33,830 nucleotides of DNA from Acholeplasma sp. (GTDB taxonomy: Bacteria > Bacillota_I > Bacilli_A > Acholeplasmatales > UBA5453), in assembly GCA_012839355.1 (NCBI GenBank), contig DUNK01000009.1, positions 1-33,830 on the forward strand, read 5' to 3'. The position numbers and the translations under genes were made by a program. This document shows, in pieces, positions 25,950-33,292 of the stretch. Within the stretch, counting starts at the first letter, position 1. The number at the start of each line of letters is the position of its first letter. Below the pieces are notes generated by a model. That model had not been told where the DNA came from. It did not search any database and saw only the letters and a program-made list of their open reading frames with translations.

Positions 25950-27059
25950 ATGTCTAAAAGAGACTATTATGATATATTGGGCGTTAGTAAAGACGCTTCA
26001 CAAGAAGATATAAGAAAAGCTTATAGAGCATTAGCGAAGAAATATCACCCTGATGTTTCTAAGGAAGAAAATGCTGAGGCTAAATTTAAAGAAGTTCAAG
26101 AAGCATATGATGTATTAGGAAACGAAGAAAAACGAAAGAACTATGATAGATTCGGTGCAGCTGGAGCGAATGCGAACTTTGGCAGCGGATTTGAAGGTTT
26201 TAGTGGTTTTGGAGGTTTTGGTGGATTTTCTGATATATTTGACTCCTTTTTTGGTGGTGGTCAAAGAAGAGTTGATCCTAATGCCCCAAGAAGAGGTAGA
26301 GATATTGAAAGACCAATTACAGTAACTTTTGAAGAAGCCGTTTTAGGAACTAAAAAAGACTTACAATTAGAAGTTGAGGTTGATTGCGATATTTGTAATG
26401 GCTCTGGGGCAGAAAGCATGAAAGATATTGAAAAATGTAAGACATGTAATGGTCATGGTTATGTTACTGTTGAACAAAGAACGATTTTAGGTTCGATGCG
26501 AAGTCAAGAAACTTGCCACACATGTGGTGGTAGTGGGAAGACTATTAAAAATAAATGTAGTAGTTGTCGTGGAACCGGTAGAAAGCGCGTGGTTAAGAAT
26601 GTGACAGTTAATGTTCCAGCGGGAATTGATAACAATATGAACTTAAGGATGACTGGCTATGGTGAAGGTGGAAGTAATGGTGGTGAAAATGGTGATTTAT
26701 ATTTAAGATTTCGCGTTAAACCACATAAAGTGTTTGAAAGGAAAAAAGATGACATTTTGCTAACTGTTCCAATTAGTTTTGCGCAAGCAGCCTTAGGAGA
26801 TAAAATTGAAATTCCTACGATTTATGGAAATGTCGATTTAAATATTCCGGCCGGTACACAACCAGGCACAGTTATGAAACTAAGAGGTAAAGGTGTCCAG
26901 CAAGTAAACGGAAGCAGAAAAGGTGATCAACTCGTTACATTAAAGGTTGAAGTACCAAAAAATTTAACTGAAGAACAGAAAAAAGCAATTAAAGAATTCA
27001 GTAATTTAGAAGGTAAACAGACATCTTGGGATAAGTTTAAGAATCTTTTTAAAATGTAA
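25950..27059 (+). CDS. dnaJ: chaperone DnaJ (Hsp40)
   Basis: Co-chaperone that stimulates DnaK ATPase and delivers substrates. It has a J domain (1-70) with KYHPDV (HPD motif), a Gly/Phe-rich linker (FGSGFEGFSGFGGFGGF), four zinc-binding repeats CDICNGSG, CKTCNGHG, CHTCGGSG and CSSCRGTG, then the C-terminal substrate domains. The length of 369 aa is normal type I. ATG 25950 (MSKRDYYDILGV) is the family start; the ATG at 25941 abuts the ribosome site. It is the last gene of the heat-shock operon. Confidence 0.98.
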   Translation: MSKRDYYDILGVSKDASQEDIRKAYRALAKKYHPDVSKEENAEAKFKEVQEAYDVLGNEEKRKNYDRFGAAGANANFGSGFEGFSGFGGFGGFSDIFDSFFGGGQRRVDPNAPRRGRDIERPITVTFEEAVLGTKKDLQLEVEVDCDICNGSGAESMKDIEKCKTCNGHGYVTVEQRTILGSMRSQETCHTCGGSGKTIKNKCSSCRGTGRKRVVKNVTVNVPAGIDNNMNLRMTGYGEGGSNGGENGDLYLRFRVKPHKVFERKKDDILLTVPISFAQAALGDKIEIPTIYGNVDLNIPAGTQPGTVMKLRGKGVQQVNGSRKGDQLVTLKVEVPKNLTEEQKKAIKEFSNLEGKQTSWDKFKNLFKM

Positions 27060-27146
27060 ATAATTAAGTTAAGTTTTTAAAATACTATGTTTTTACTAGG
27101 ATTTCATTTATAAGGAATTATAATTGAAACATAATTGGAGATTGTT

Positions 27147-27437
27147 ATGAAGTATTGTAAATATTGCGGAAGTGAAATTTATATAGATTCAGAGATTTGT
27201 TTAAACTGCGGCAGAAGAGTTTCTGAGATAGAAGCTAAGGCGGATAATAGTGTAACTTTGGGGTTGGTTGCTCTTATAGTTGGTATGTTTATACCGCTTG
27301 TTGCATGGATTGTTGGTGGTATTGGCTTATCTGTTGCTAATAGAACAAACAATAGCGTAGGCAAAAAATTAAATGTAGCTGCTATAATCATCGGCACAAT
27401 CGTGTTTTTATTCGCGTTTGCTATGCTTTCACAATAA
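27147..27437 (+). CDS. zinc-ribbon membrane protein
   Basis: A 96-aa protein with an N-terminal zinc ribbon (MKYCKYCGSE ... CLNCGRR, a CxxC pair twice) followed by two hydrophobic helices (about 38-60 and 73-94). Proteins of this build (zinc_ribbon_2 plus DUF4190-like helices) are common in Firmicutes and have no known job. GGAG (27136-27139) lies 7 nt before the ATG and TATAAT (27119-27124) is a possible -10 with no good -35. A decayed copy of its ribbon follows directly downstream. Confidence 0.8.
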   Translation: MKYCKYCGSEIYIDSEICLNCGRRVSEIEAKADNSVTLGLVALIVGMFIPLVAWIVGGIGLSVANRTNNSVGKKLNVAAIIIGTIVFLFAFAMLSQ

Positions 27438-27461
27438 AAAAACAAGGCGAAGCAAAGTTAA

Positions 27462-27560
27462 TTTTATAGGAATGTATTCTTCACAGAATTAGATAGATGT
27501 TCAAGTTGTGGTAGAAGAGTTACTAAAATACAACTAAAAATAGAAAACATGAAATTTTAG
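27462..27560 (+). pseudogene. decayed copy of the zinc-ribbon gene
   Basis: One frame without a start codon encodes a peptide including FFTELDRCSSCGRRVTKIQ, ending in TAG at 27558-27560. It lines up with IDSEICLNCGRRVSEIE of the upstream gene: CxxCGRRV is kept, the first CxxC knuckle is missing and the membrane helices are gone. This looks like a truncated tandem duplicate. Confidence 0.6.
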
Positions 27561-27590
27561 AAAGGCGTATTTTTACGCTTTTTTTATTAT
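27561..27590 (+). terminator. intrinsic terminator after the zinc-ribbon locus
   Basis: A 9-bp stem, AAAGGCGTA (27561-27569) with TACGCTTTT (27574-27582) including one G-U pair, a T4 loop, then a T-rich tail. It directly follows the stop of the decayed copy, so it probably belonged to that gene. A further AT hairpin AAAAGTA-TGAT-TACTTTT follows at 27597-27614. Confidence 0.75.
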
Positions 27591-27635
27591 TAGATTAAAA
27601 GTATGATTACTTTTATACTTTTTTTAAAAAAAATA

Positions 27636-27664
27636 TTGACACATATTAAAATGTATGTTATACC
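27636..27664 (+). promoter_or_regulatory. promoter ahead of a broken gene
   Basis: TTGACA (27636-27641), a 17-bp spacer and TATACC (27659-27664). A good -35 and a fair -10. The only downstream coding signal before the next terminator is the frameshifted remnant. Confidence 0.55.
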
Positions 27665-27970
27665 ATAATTCGTGTTTGAATTTGGATGACCGAGTTTTCG
27701 CCTTAGTTATCACGTTAACCACGAATGGAACACTAGAAATAAAATGTTAGCGTTTTAAGATTAAAAGCATTTAATAGTAATAAACTACAAGAAAGGGATT
27801 ACGTTGTTGTCCCAAATAGTAAAAACGCTGATTACTTATGGGGAGCAAAAATCCTTTCAATTAATTTTGAAACAGAAAAAGTAGTTACAACGGTTAATGA
27901 TGCATTTGAAGGTGAAGAAGAAACAGAAAAAGATTTACAAGAAGAAACAAACGATAAAACGGGAAAATAA
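27655..27970 (+). pseudogene. frameshifted gene remnant of unknown family
   Basis: Two open stretches in adjacent frames join into one plausible protein. The first (to about 27745) includes LDDRVFALVITLTTNGTLEI and runs into TAG at 27748. The second (27743-27970) reads VSVLRLKAFNSNKLQERDYV, then a VPNSKNADYLWGAKILSIN segment and an acidic tail to TAA. Removing one A from the AAAA run at 27741-27744 restores a single frame across the break. The second stretch has no ATG, GTG or TTG, so it is not a gene by itself. The N-terminus is not recognisable. Together with the zinc-ribbon remnant, this makes 27438-28023 a decay zone with no intact gene. Confidence 0.6.
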
Positions 27971-27984
27971 AAAATAGTATAGAT

Positions 27985-28023
27985 AAAGCTCATGATTAAG
28001 CGAAAAATTCATGAGTTTTTTTT
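27985..28023 (+). terminator. intrinsic terminator before the pst operon
   Basis: CTCATGA (27989-27995) pairs with TCATGAG (28009-28015), extended by G-U and A-T pairs into the flanking AAAG/TTTT, followed by eight T residues. It isolates the pst promoter from upstream transcription. Confidence 0.85.
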
Positions 28024-28042
28024 ATTTTCATAAGGAAAATCC

Positions 28043-28069
28043 TTACAAGTTTTTTACAAGGTTATTACA
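28043..28069 (+). promoter_or_regulatory. PHO box: three TTACA repeats at 11-bp spacing
   Basis: TTACA occurs at 28043, 28054 and 28065, spaced exactly 11 bp, one helical turn apart. Firmicute PhoP binds TTAACA-like direct repeats with this spacing upstream of Pho promoters. The TATAAT at 28102-28107 has no -35 at 17 bp, as expected for an activator-dependent promoter. Since phoP is in the same operon, this predicts positive autoregulation under phosphate limitation. Confidence 0.8.
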
Positions 28070-28101
28070 TTTCTTGATAGTTTTATACTTATATAGATTG
28101 C

Positions 28102-28107
28102 TATAAT
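28102..28107 (+). promoter_or_regulatory. -10 element of the pst operon
   Basis: A consensus TATAAT, with a start predicted near 28114. The ribosome site GGAGGA (28118-28123) is 12 nt from the ATG, a little longer than usual. Confidence 0.65.
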
Positions 28108-28135
28108 CTAGACGAACGGAGGATAGAAAAAGAAG

Positions 28136-29041
28136 ATGAGAAAATTTATTTTAAGTATTTTAGTTTTAGTATTAGGCGTTGTACTAGTAGGATGTAAAGG
28201 GAAAGAAGAAACAATTAAAGTTTACACTAGAGATACAACGAGTGGAACAAGAGGAGCATTTTTTGAAATTATCGGCCTAAAAGCACTTGCTGAATCTAAT
28301 GATGGTTTAGTAGATGGATATATAGAAGCATCCACTAATGGCGATATGATGGATTCAGTTAAAAATGATAAAAATGGAATTGGTTATATTTCATTATCAG
28401 GATTAAGTGGATCAGGTCTTAAAGGTTTAGAGTTTAATGGTGTCGCTGCAACTGAAGCAAATGTATTAAATGATACATACGAATTAAAGAGACCATTTAT
28501 GTATATTCGCAAAGCTGATGCAGATATTGGATCAGAGATTGAAAAACAATTAGTAGCAGCATTCTTAGCGTTTATGGATTCAAAAGATGGTAAAGAAATT
28601 ATTAAGAATAAAGATGGTATTGTCGGTGGAATAGATACAGCACCAACATGGGATAGCATCAAAGATCAACATGCTGCGGCATTAGCAGAAGGCGATCAAG
28701 TTGAAATTCACTTTGGTGGCTCAACATCAGTTGAAAAAATTGCAAGAGCATTATCATCAGCATTCTCAGCATTAGCACCAAGATTTAAGCCTATGCACAA
28801 TCATACAGGTTCAGGTGCAGCTTATGAAGGAACTAGAGCAGATGGTAATTTACACATTGGTTTTGCAAGTAGAAACCTAAAAGACACAGAAAGTGGTACT
28901 GGCGTTATATATGGAAGACTTGCATGGGATGCAGTAGTAATAGTAGTTAATAGTGAAAATGAACTTAATAACATTACTACAGAACAAGTAAAAGATGTCT
29001 ATACAGGAGAAATAAAAAACTGGAAAGATTTACGTAACTAA
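28136..29041 (+). CDS. pstS: phosphate-binding lipoprotein PstS, circularly permuted
   Basis: Substrate-binding lipoprotein of the Pst phosphate ABC importer. The signal peptide ends in VLVGC, so Cys20 is lipidated. The order of parts is reversed from ordinary PstS. Residues 27-170 hold what is usually the C-terminal half (phosphate motif TRDTTSGTR at 31-39, GIGYISLSGL at 81-90, YELKRPFMYI). Residues 188-301 hold what is usually the N-terminal half (GGSTSVEKIA at 194-203, TGSGAAYEG at 224-232, IGFASRNLKD at 241-250, YTGEIKNWKDL at 289-299). The protein stops where ordinary PstS continues into the SGTR motif. All expected phosphate-contact motifs are present once, so it should bind phosphate. 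It overlaps pstC as TAATG. Confidence 0.93.
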   Translation: MRKFILSILVLVLGVVLVGCKGKEETIKVYTRDTTSGTRGAFFEIIGLKALAESNDGLVDGYIEASTNGDMMDSVKNDKNGIGYISLSGLSGSGLKGLEFNGVAATEANVLNDTYELKRPFMYIRKADADIGSEIEKQLVAAFLAFMDSKDGKEIIKNKDGIVGGIDTAPTWDSIKDQHAAALAEGDQVEIHFGGSTSVEKIARALSSAFSALAPRFKPMHNHTGSGAAYEGTRADGNLHIGFASRNLKDTESGTGVIYGRLAWDAVVIVVNSENELNNITTEQVKDVYTGEIKNWKDLRN

Positions 29042-29964
29042 TGGATAAAGCGAAAAAGCGAAATAGACGAATTGATAAAATAGCTAAAAACATCTTATTG
29101 TTTACAGCTATTTTATCAGCGTTATTTATAGTACTTATAATTGTAATAGTTGCATTGCGCGGTTTTAGACCGTTTTTCTTGAGTTATGATGGTCATAAAG
29201 TTAGTTTCTTTAAGTTTATTACTGGAACTAGGTATTTTGCACCAGAATATAGAATCGGCTATATAATTATTAATACGATGTACGTAGTTCTTTTATCTGT
29301 TCTCGTTAGTGCGCCCATTTCTGTTTTAACAGCCCTTTTTGTCGCAAAAATGGCGCCGAAAGTATTAAGTAATATTTTAACGACAACAATCGAAGTCCTA
29401 GCATCAATACCTTCTATAATTTTTGGGATGTTCGGAAAAGGATATGTAGTAATATTAGTAAGAAACTTCGCTGATAAAATAGGCATAGTTACCGCAGGTG
29501 GACAGTCAACACTGGCAACAGTTATTGTTTTATCGATGATGATTATGCCTACTATTACAATGTTATCAATTACGGCAATTAAGTCTGTTCCAGAAGATAT
29601 GGAACATGGCTCTTTAGCGCTTGGTGCAAGTGAAACTCAAACAATGTTTTGTATTAGTTTAAATGCAGCTAAGCCTGGGATATTTGCAGGTATAATTTTA
29701 GGTGTTGGTCGTGCTTTAGGTGAAGCAACCGCAGTGACGATGGTTGCAGGCGGTCGTGGTAGTGGACCAACATTTAGTTTATTTTCAACAACAAGAACAT
29801 TAACTTCAACAATCTTAACAGGTATTCATGAAGCCAATTTTGGTTCACTAGAATACGATATAAGATTTTCTATTGGGTTGGTGCTTATTGTTGTTATTTT
29901 AGTTGTAAATATCATTTTAAACGCTGTGAAGAAAAGGTTAGGAAGATATTATGAACCGAGTTAA
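29041..29964 (+). CDS. pstC: phosphate ABC transporter permease PstC
   Basis: Integral-membrane half of the phosphate channel. The hydrophobic segments include one near residues 17-40 and a series from about 73 to the end. The permease coupling region has EHGSLALGASETQTMF followed by GIILGVGRALGEATAV. The length of 307 aa is normal. The ATG overlaps the pstS stop and the end overlaps pstA by 14 bp, so translation is coupled. Confidence 0.97.
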   Translation: MDKAKKRNRRIDKIAKNILLFTAILSALFIVLIIVIVALRGFRPFFLSYDGHKVSFFKFITGTRYFAPEYRIGYIIINTMYVVLLSVLVSAPISVLTALFVAKMAPKVLSNILTTTIEVLASIPSIIFGMFGKGYVVILVRNFADKIGIVTAGGQSTLATVIVLSMMIMPTITMLSITAIKSVPEDMEHGSLALGASETQTMFCISLNAAKPGIFAGIILGVGRALGEATAVTMVAGGRGSGPTFSLFSTTRTLTSTILTGIHEANFGSLEYDIRFSIGLVLIVVILVVNIILNAVKKRLGRYYEPS

Positions 29965-31168
29965 TAAAAGAAAAGTTATTGATACGAGTTTAAAAGTAAT
30001 TACATATATAGCTTCCTTTATAGCAGTTATTATTTTAGGAGCGATATTGTTTTTTGTGTTTAGTAGAGGAAGTAAGTTATTATCGTTTAAAATATTAGTA
30101 ACAGATTATCATTCAAAACCTTACCGTTTAGAAACAACAGTAAGCGCGAAAGGCTTAAGTTTTGAAAATCCGCACATCAAGGATGCTTATTTTTCTGAAA
30201 ACTTTGGCTTTGCGGTAAAAGATGATTATACATTAGAAGGTATTAAAACAATTAGATTTGTTTACATAGATGATAACTCACCACTTAAAACTACAATAAA
30301 CGAACAAGGAGAAAAGTCTCCATTCAAAGAAGGTTTTATTTTTGATTCAACAATGCGTGCAGTTTTAGAAGATGAATCTACAGTTACGATATTTAGTAGA
30401 TATGGTGCTGAAAATCTTGTTAATGTTTTAAGTGATGCTGTTGGGATACAAACAGCCAATGTTAAATCTGAAGGTGGAGGTATTAGAGGTTCTATTATTA
30501 CAACATTATATTTAATTTTCTTGACATTAATTATTGGACTCCCTTTTGGAATATTAACGGCACTTTATTTACATGAGATAGCACCCCAAAATAAAGTTAC
30601 TAATTTATTAAGATCATTTATTGATATGTTAACAGGAGTACCATCTATTATTTTTGGATTAATGGGTGCAGCAGTATTTATCCCTTTAACATCAGCACTA
30701 TTTAGTAACCCTGATATGAAAAGAGGTTCAGTTATTGCAGGGGCATTAACACTAGTTGTAATAATTTTGCCAGTAGTTATTAAGGCAACAGAATCAGCTT
30801 TATCAGTTGTTCCTAAATCATATAAAGAAGGTTCACTCGCTTTAGGTGCAACAAAGACACAAACAATTTTTAAGATAATGTTACCAAATGCTTTACCAGG
30901 AATATTATCAGGAGCGATTTTAAGTGTTGGTAGAGTTATTGGTGAGTCGGCAGCGTTAATTTTTGCGATGGGAACATTTATCGGTGATAAAATTAGTATT
31001 ACAGGTAGATCAACTTCGCTTGCAGTCCATATTTGGTCGGTAATGGGTGGAGAGATTCCAAATGTTAATTTAGCTAGTACGATTGCAATTATAATCTTGA
31101 TTGTCGTCTTAGCGCTAAACATGAGTGTTAAAGTGATTACTAATAGTTTTATGAATAAATATAAGTAG
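29951..31168 (+). CDS. pstA: phosphate ABC transporter permease PstA with extra extracytoplasmic insertion
   Basis: Second permease of the Pst system. TM1 spans about residues 15-36; the core permease resumes at [17 protein letters not shown] (about 175) and carries the coupling loop [16 protein letters not shown] and [10 protein letters not shown]. Between them lie about 130 residues (40-172, e.g. [39 protein letters not shown]) where ordinary PstA has only a short loop, which explains the 405-aa length compared with the usual ~290. By topology this insertion faces outward, next to PstS. AGGAAG lies before the ATG. A domain name for the insertion is not recognisable. Confidence 0.95.
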   Translation: MNRVNKRKVIDTSLKVITYIASFIAVIILGAILFFVFSRGSKLLSFKILVTDYHSKPYRLETTVSAKGLSFENPHIKDAYFSENFGFAVKDDYTLEGIKTIRFVYIDDNSPLKTTINEQGEKSPFKEGFIFDSTMRAVLEDESTVTIFSRYGAENLVNVLSDAVGIQTANVKSEGGGIRGSIITTLYLIFLTLIIGLPFGILTALYLHEIAPQNKVTNLLRSFIDMLTGVPSIIFGLMGAAVFIPLTSALFSNPDMKRGSVIAGALTLVVIILPVVIKATESALSVVPKSYKEGSLALGATKTQTIFKIMLPNALPGILSGAILSVGRVIGESAALIFAMGTFIGDKISITGRSTSLAVHIWSVMGGEIPNVNLASTIAIIILIVVLALNMSVKVITNSFMNKYK

Positions 31169-31176
31169 GTGAAATT

Positions 31177-31923
31177 ATGTTTAAAGTAGAGAATATGTCA
31201 TTATATTATGGCGATAAAATGGCTTTAGAAAACATTAATATGGAAATTAAAGAAAAAGAAGTTACAGCCTTTATTGGACCTTCTGGTTGTGGTAAATCAA
31301 GTTTTTTAAGAAGTTTAAATAGAATGAATGATTTAATTGAAGAAGCGGTCACTACAGGAAGTATTAAATTAAAAGGTAGTAATATTTATGATAGAAAGTA
31401 TGATGTAATAGAATTAAGAACTAAAGTTGGGATGGTGTTCCAAAGTCCTAACCCGTTTCCAATGTCTATATATGAAAATGTGGCTTATGGTCCTAAAAGA
31501 CAAGGCGTTAGAAATAAAAAAGTTTTAAAAGAGATAGTTGAAAGAAGTTTAAAACAAGCAGCTCTTTGGGAAGAAGTACATGATAGATTGCATGAATCAG
31601 CAATGAAACTTTCGGGCGGCCAACAACAAAGATTGTGTATCGCAAGAACTTTAGCGATGGAACCTGAAGTTATTTTGATGGATGAACCTACTAGCGCACT
31701 TGATCCGATTGCAACTCAAAAGATTGAAGATTTAATTAGAGAACTAAAAAATGATTATACAATCGTAATTGTTACTCACAATATGCAACAAGCGGCACGT
31801 ATTAGTGATAAAACGGCATTCTTTTACTTGGGAGAGTTAATTGAATTTGACGAAACAACGAAGATTTTTAGTAAACCAAAATATGAACAAACAGAAAAGT
31901 ATATTACCGGGAGATTTGGCTAA
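31177..31923 (+). CDS. pstB: phosphate ABC transporter ATP-binding protein PstB
   Basis: ATPase of the importer. Walker [10 protein letters not shown] (33-41), Q-loop [19 protein letters not shown], signature [13 protein letters not shown], Walker [12 protein letters not shown] and switch His in [13 protein letters not shown] are all intact. The length of 248 aa is normal. TAGGTGA precedes the ATG. Its stop overlaps a TAATG that is not the likely phoU start. Confidence 0.99.
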   Translation: MFKVENMSLYYGDKMALENINMEIKEKEVTAFIGPSGCGKSSFLRSLNRMNDLIEEAVTTGSIKLKGSNIYDRKYDVIELRTKVGMVFQSPNPFPMSIYENVAYGPKRQGVRNKKVLKEIVERSLKQAALWEEVHDRLHESAMKLSGGQQQRLCIARTLAMEPEVILMDEPTSALDPIATQKIEDLIRELKNDYTIVIVTHNMQQAARISDKTAFFYLGELIEFDETTKIFSKPKYEQTEKYITGRFG

Positions 31924-31925
31924 TG

Positions 31926-31934
31926 TGTTATAAT
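31926..31934 (+). promoter_or_regulatory. possible internal extended -10 promoter before phoU
   Basis: TGTTATAAT matches the extended -10 TGnTATAAT exactly, just after the pstB stop. No -35 is visible, which extended -10 promoters can do without. It would give basal phoU-phoP-phoR transcription when the PHO-box promoter is off. Confidence 0.45.
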
Positions 31935-31952
31935 GACATAAGGGGAAAAATA

Positions 31953-32615
31953 ATGAATTTAAGAAAATGGTTGGAGATTGCAATCGAGGATTTAAAGAAA
32001 GATGTCTATAAAATGGCAACAATGGTTATCACTAACATTAGCGACAGTTTAAAAGCCTTTGAAGAAAACAATTTAGATATGGCTGAAGAAATTAAGTTAC
32101 GAGACATTGAAGTTGATGAGATGGAAGATGTTATTTCTAAAAAAGTTTTAGAGATTATTTGGAAAGAACAACCTTTAGCGAGCGACTTAAGATTAGTTAC
32201 AGGGATTTATAAACTAATTACGGATTTAGAAAGAATTGGAGATCATGCTAGAGATATAGCTAATATTACTATTAAGACTCATAAACTTGACCATGAAAGA
32301 TTACTCCCAATTACAATTAAAATGGCAAAAATAGCCAATCAGATGGTTCTTGATAGTGTTGAAGCATTCTTTAAGATTGATGTTAATTTAGCAATTGATA
32401 CGATTAATAAAGATGATGAAGTTGATTCATTATTTAACGAATTAACATTACTTGCGATTGATGATTTTAAACATAATAAGATTGATCATGAGTTTGGAGT
32501 ATATTTACTATTTGTTGCTAAATATATTGAAAGAATCGCAGACCATGCAACTAACATTTGTGAGTGGTTAATATATATAGTAAGAGGAAGCCCTAGAATA
32601 ACAAGTATCCTTTAA
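31953..32615 (+). CDS. phoU: phosphate signalling regulator PhoU
   Basis: Cytoplasmic all-helical regulator linking the Pst transporter to the PhoR kinase. Two PhoU repeats are visible, each with the metal-binding helix: YKLITDLERIGDHARDIANI (first) and FVAKYIERIADHATNICEWL (second). The length is 220 aa. ATG 31953 is chosen because AGGGG (31941-31945) lies 7 nt upstream and MNLRKWLE fits the family start; an upstream ATG at 31923 has no ribosome site. Confidence 0.96.
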   Translation: MNLRKWLEIAIEDLKKDVYKMATMVITNISDSLKAFEENNLDMAEEIKLRDIEVDEMEDVISKKVLEIIWKEQPLASDLRLVTGIYKLITDLERIGDHARDIANITIKTHKLDHERLLPITIKMAKIANQMVLDSVEAFFKIDVNLAIDTINKDDEVDSLFNELTLLAIDDFKHNKIDHEFGVYLLFVAKYIERIADHATNICEWLIYIVRGSPRITSIL

Positions 32616-32626
32616 GGAGGTAAAAT

Positions 32627-33292
32627 ATGTTAGTCTATTTTGTTGAAGATGATACGAGTATTGCTTATATTATTGATAAAACATTAGAAAAACTTGGCGT
32701 TGATAAAAAAGGCTTTATCACCGGACAAAGTTTTATTGATGCATATGATGAGCAAAAACCAGATTTAATTTTATTAGACATTATGTTACCTGACACTTCA
32801 GGTATTGAACTTTTAAAATATGTTAGAAAAGATGATAAAGAAATACCAATTATCATTATTTCTGCCTTATTTAACGAGATGGATAAAGTTATTGCGTTAG
32901 ATAGTGGGGCTGATGACTATATTACTAAACCGTTTGGACTTTTAGAGTTAACTTCAAGAATTCAAGCTAAGTTAAGAAAAGTTAGTGATAAATCAACAAT
33001 TAACTTTCATGATATTAAAATCGATTTAAAACAATACAAAGTATATGTTAAACAAGCAGAAGTAAGTTTAACTAATAAAGAATATGAGATATTTAAATAT
33101 ATGATTGAAAATGCTGAAAATGTTTTAACGAAAGAAGATATCTTTTGCGCAGTTTGGAACTCTGATTTTATGGGTGAAACAAGGGCTTTAGATATGCATA
33201 TTAAAGCTTTAAGACAAAAACTAAAAGAAGCGAACTCAGAAGTTAAAATTGAAACAGTCTATGGTATTGGCTACAAGATAGGAATTATTTAA
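32627..33292 (+). CDS. phoP: OmpR/PhoB-family response regulator PhoP
   Basis: Two-component response regulator. The receiver domain (1-115) has the acidic pair Asp8/Asp9, phosphoacceptor Asp51 (LILLDIMLP), and the conserved Lys in YITKPFG. The winged-helix DNA-binding domain (about 125-221) has LTNKEYEIFKYMIEN, TRALDMHIKALRQKL and TVYGIGYKI. The length of 221 aa is normal. A strong AAGGAGGT precedes the ATG. Its place after pst-phoU and the 11-bp TTACA repeats upstream of pstS argue that it is the phosphate regulator. Confidence 0.95.
   Translation: MLVYFVEDDTSIAYIIDKTLEKLGVDKKGFITGQSFIDAYDEQKPDLILLDIMLPDTSGIELLKYVRKDDKEIPIIIISALFNEMDKVIALDSGADDYITKPFGLLELTSRIQAKLRKVSDKSTINFHDIKIDLKQYKVYVKQAEVSLTNKEYEIFKYMIENAENVLTKEDIFCAVWNSDFMGETRALDMHIKALRQKLKEANSEVKIETVYGIGYKIGII

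Noticed and set aside
27060-27146. Terminator after dnaJ
   Set aside because: The AT-rich gap shows no convincing hairpin with a T-run, so the end of the heat-shock transcript is unresolved.
27668-27726. Inverted repeat ATTCGTG ... CACGAAT, possible structured RNA or element end
   Set aside because: The arms are only 7 bp and 45 nt apart, and the stretch between them reads as protein in the frame of the broken gene. There is no flanking target duplication or transposase.
27741-27750. Programmed +1 frameshift
   Set aside because: There is no known slippery motif, no stimulatory structure, and no convincing start or ribosome site for the first part. A simple mutation in an A-run is the plainer explanation.
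30565-31122. 185-aa minus-strand open frame inside pstA
   Set aside because: A shadow of the hydrophobic pstA coding frame, without ribosome site or recognisable motifs. Similar shadows in galE, dnaK, pstS and pstC were left out for the same reason.
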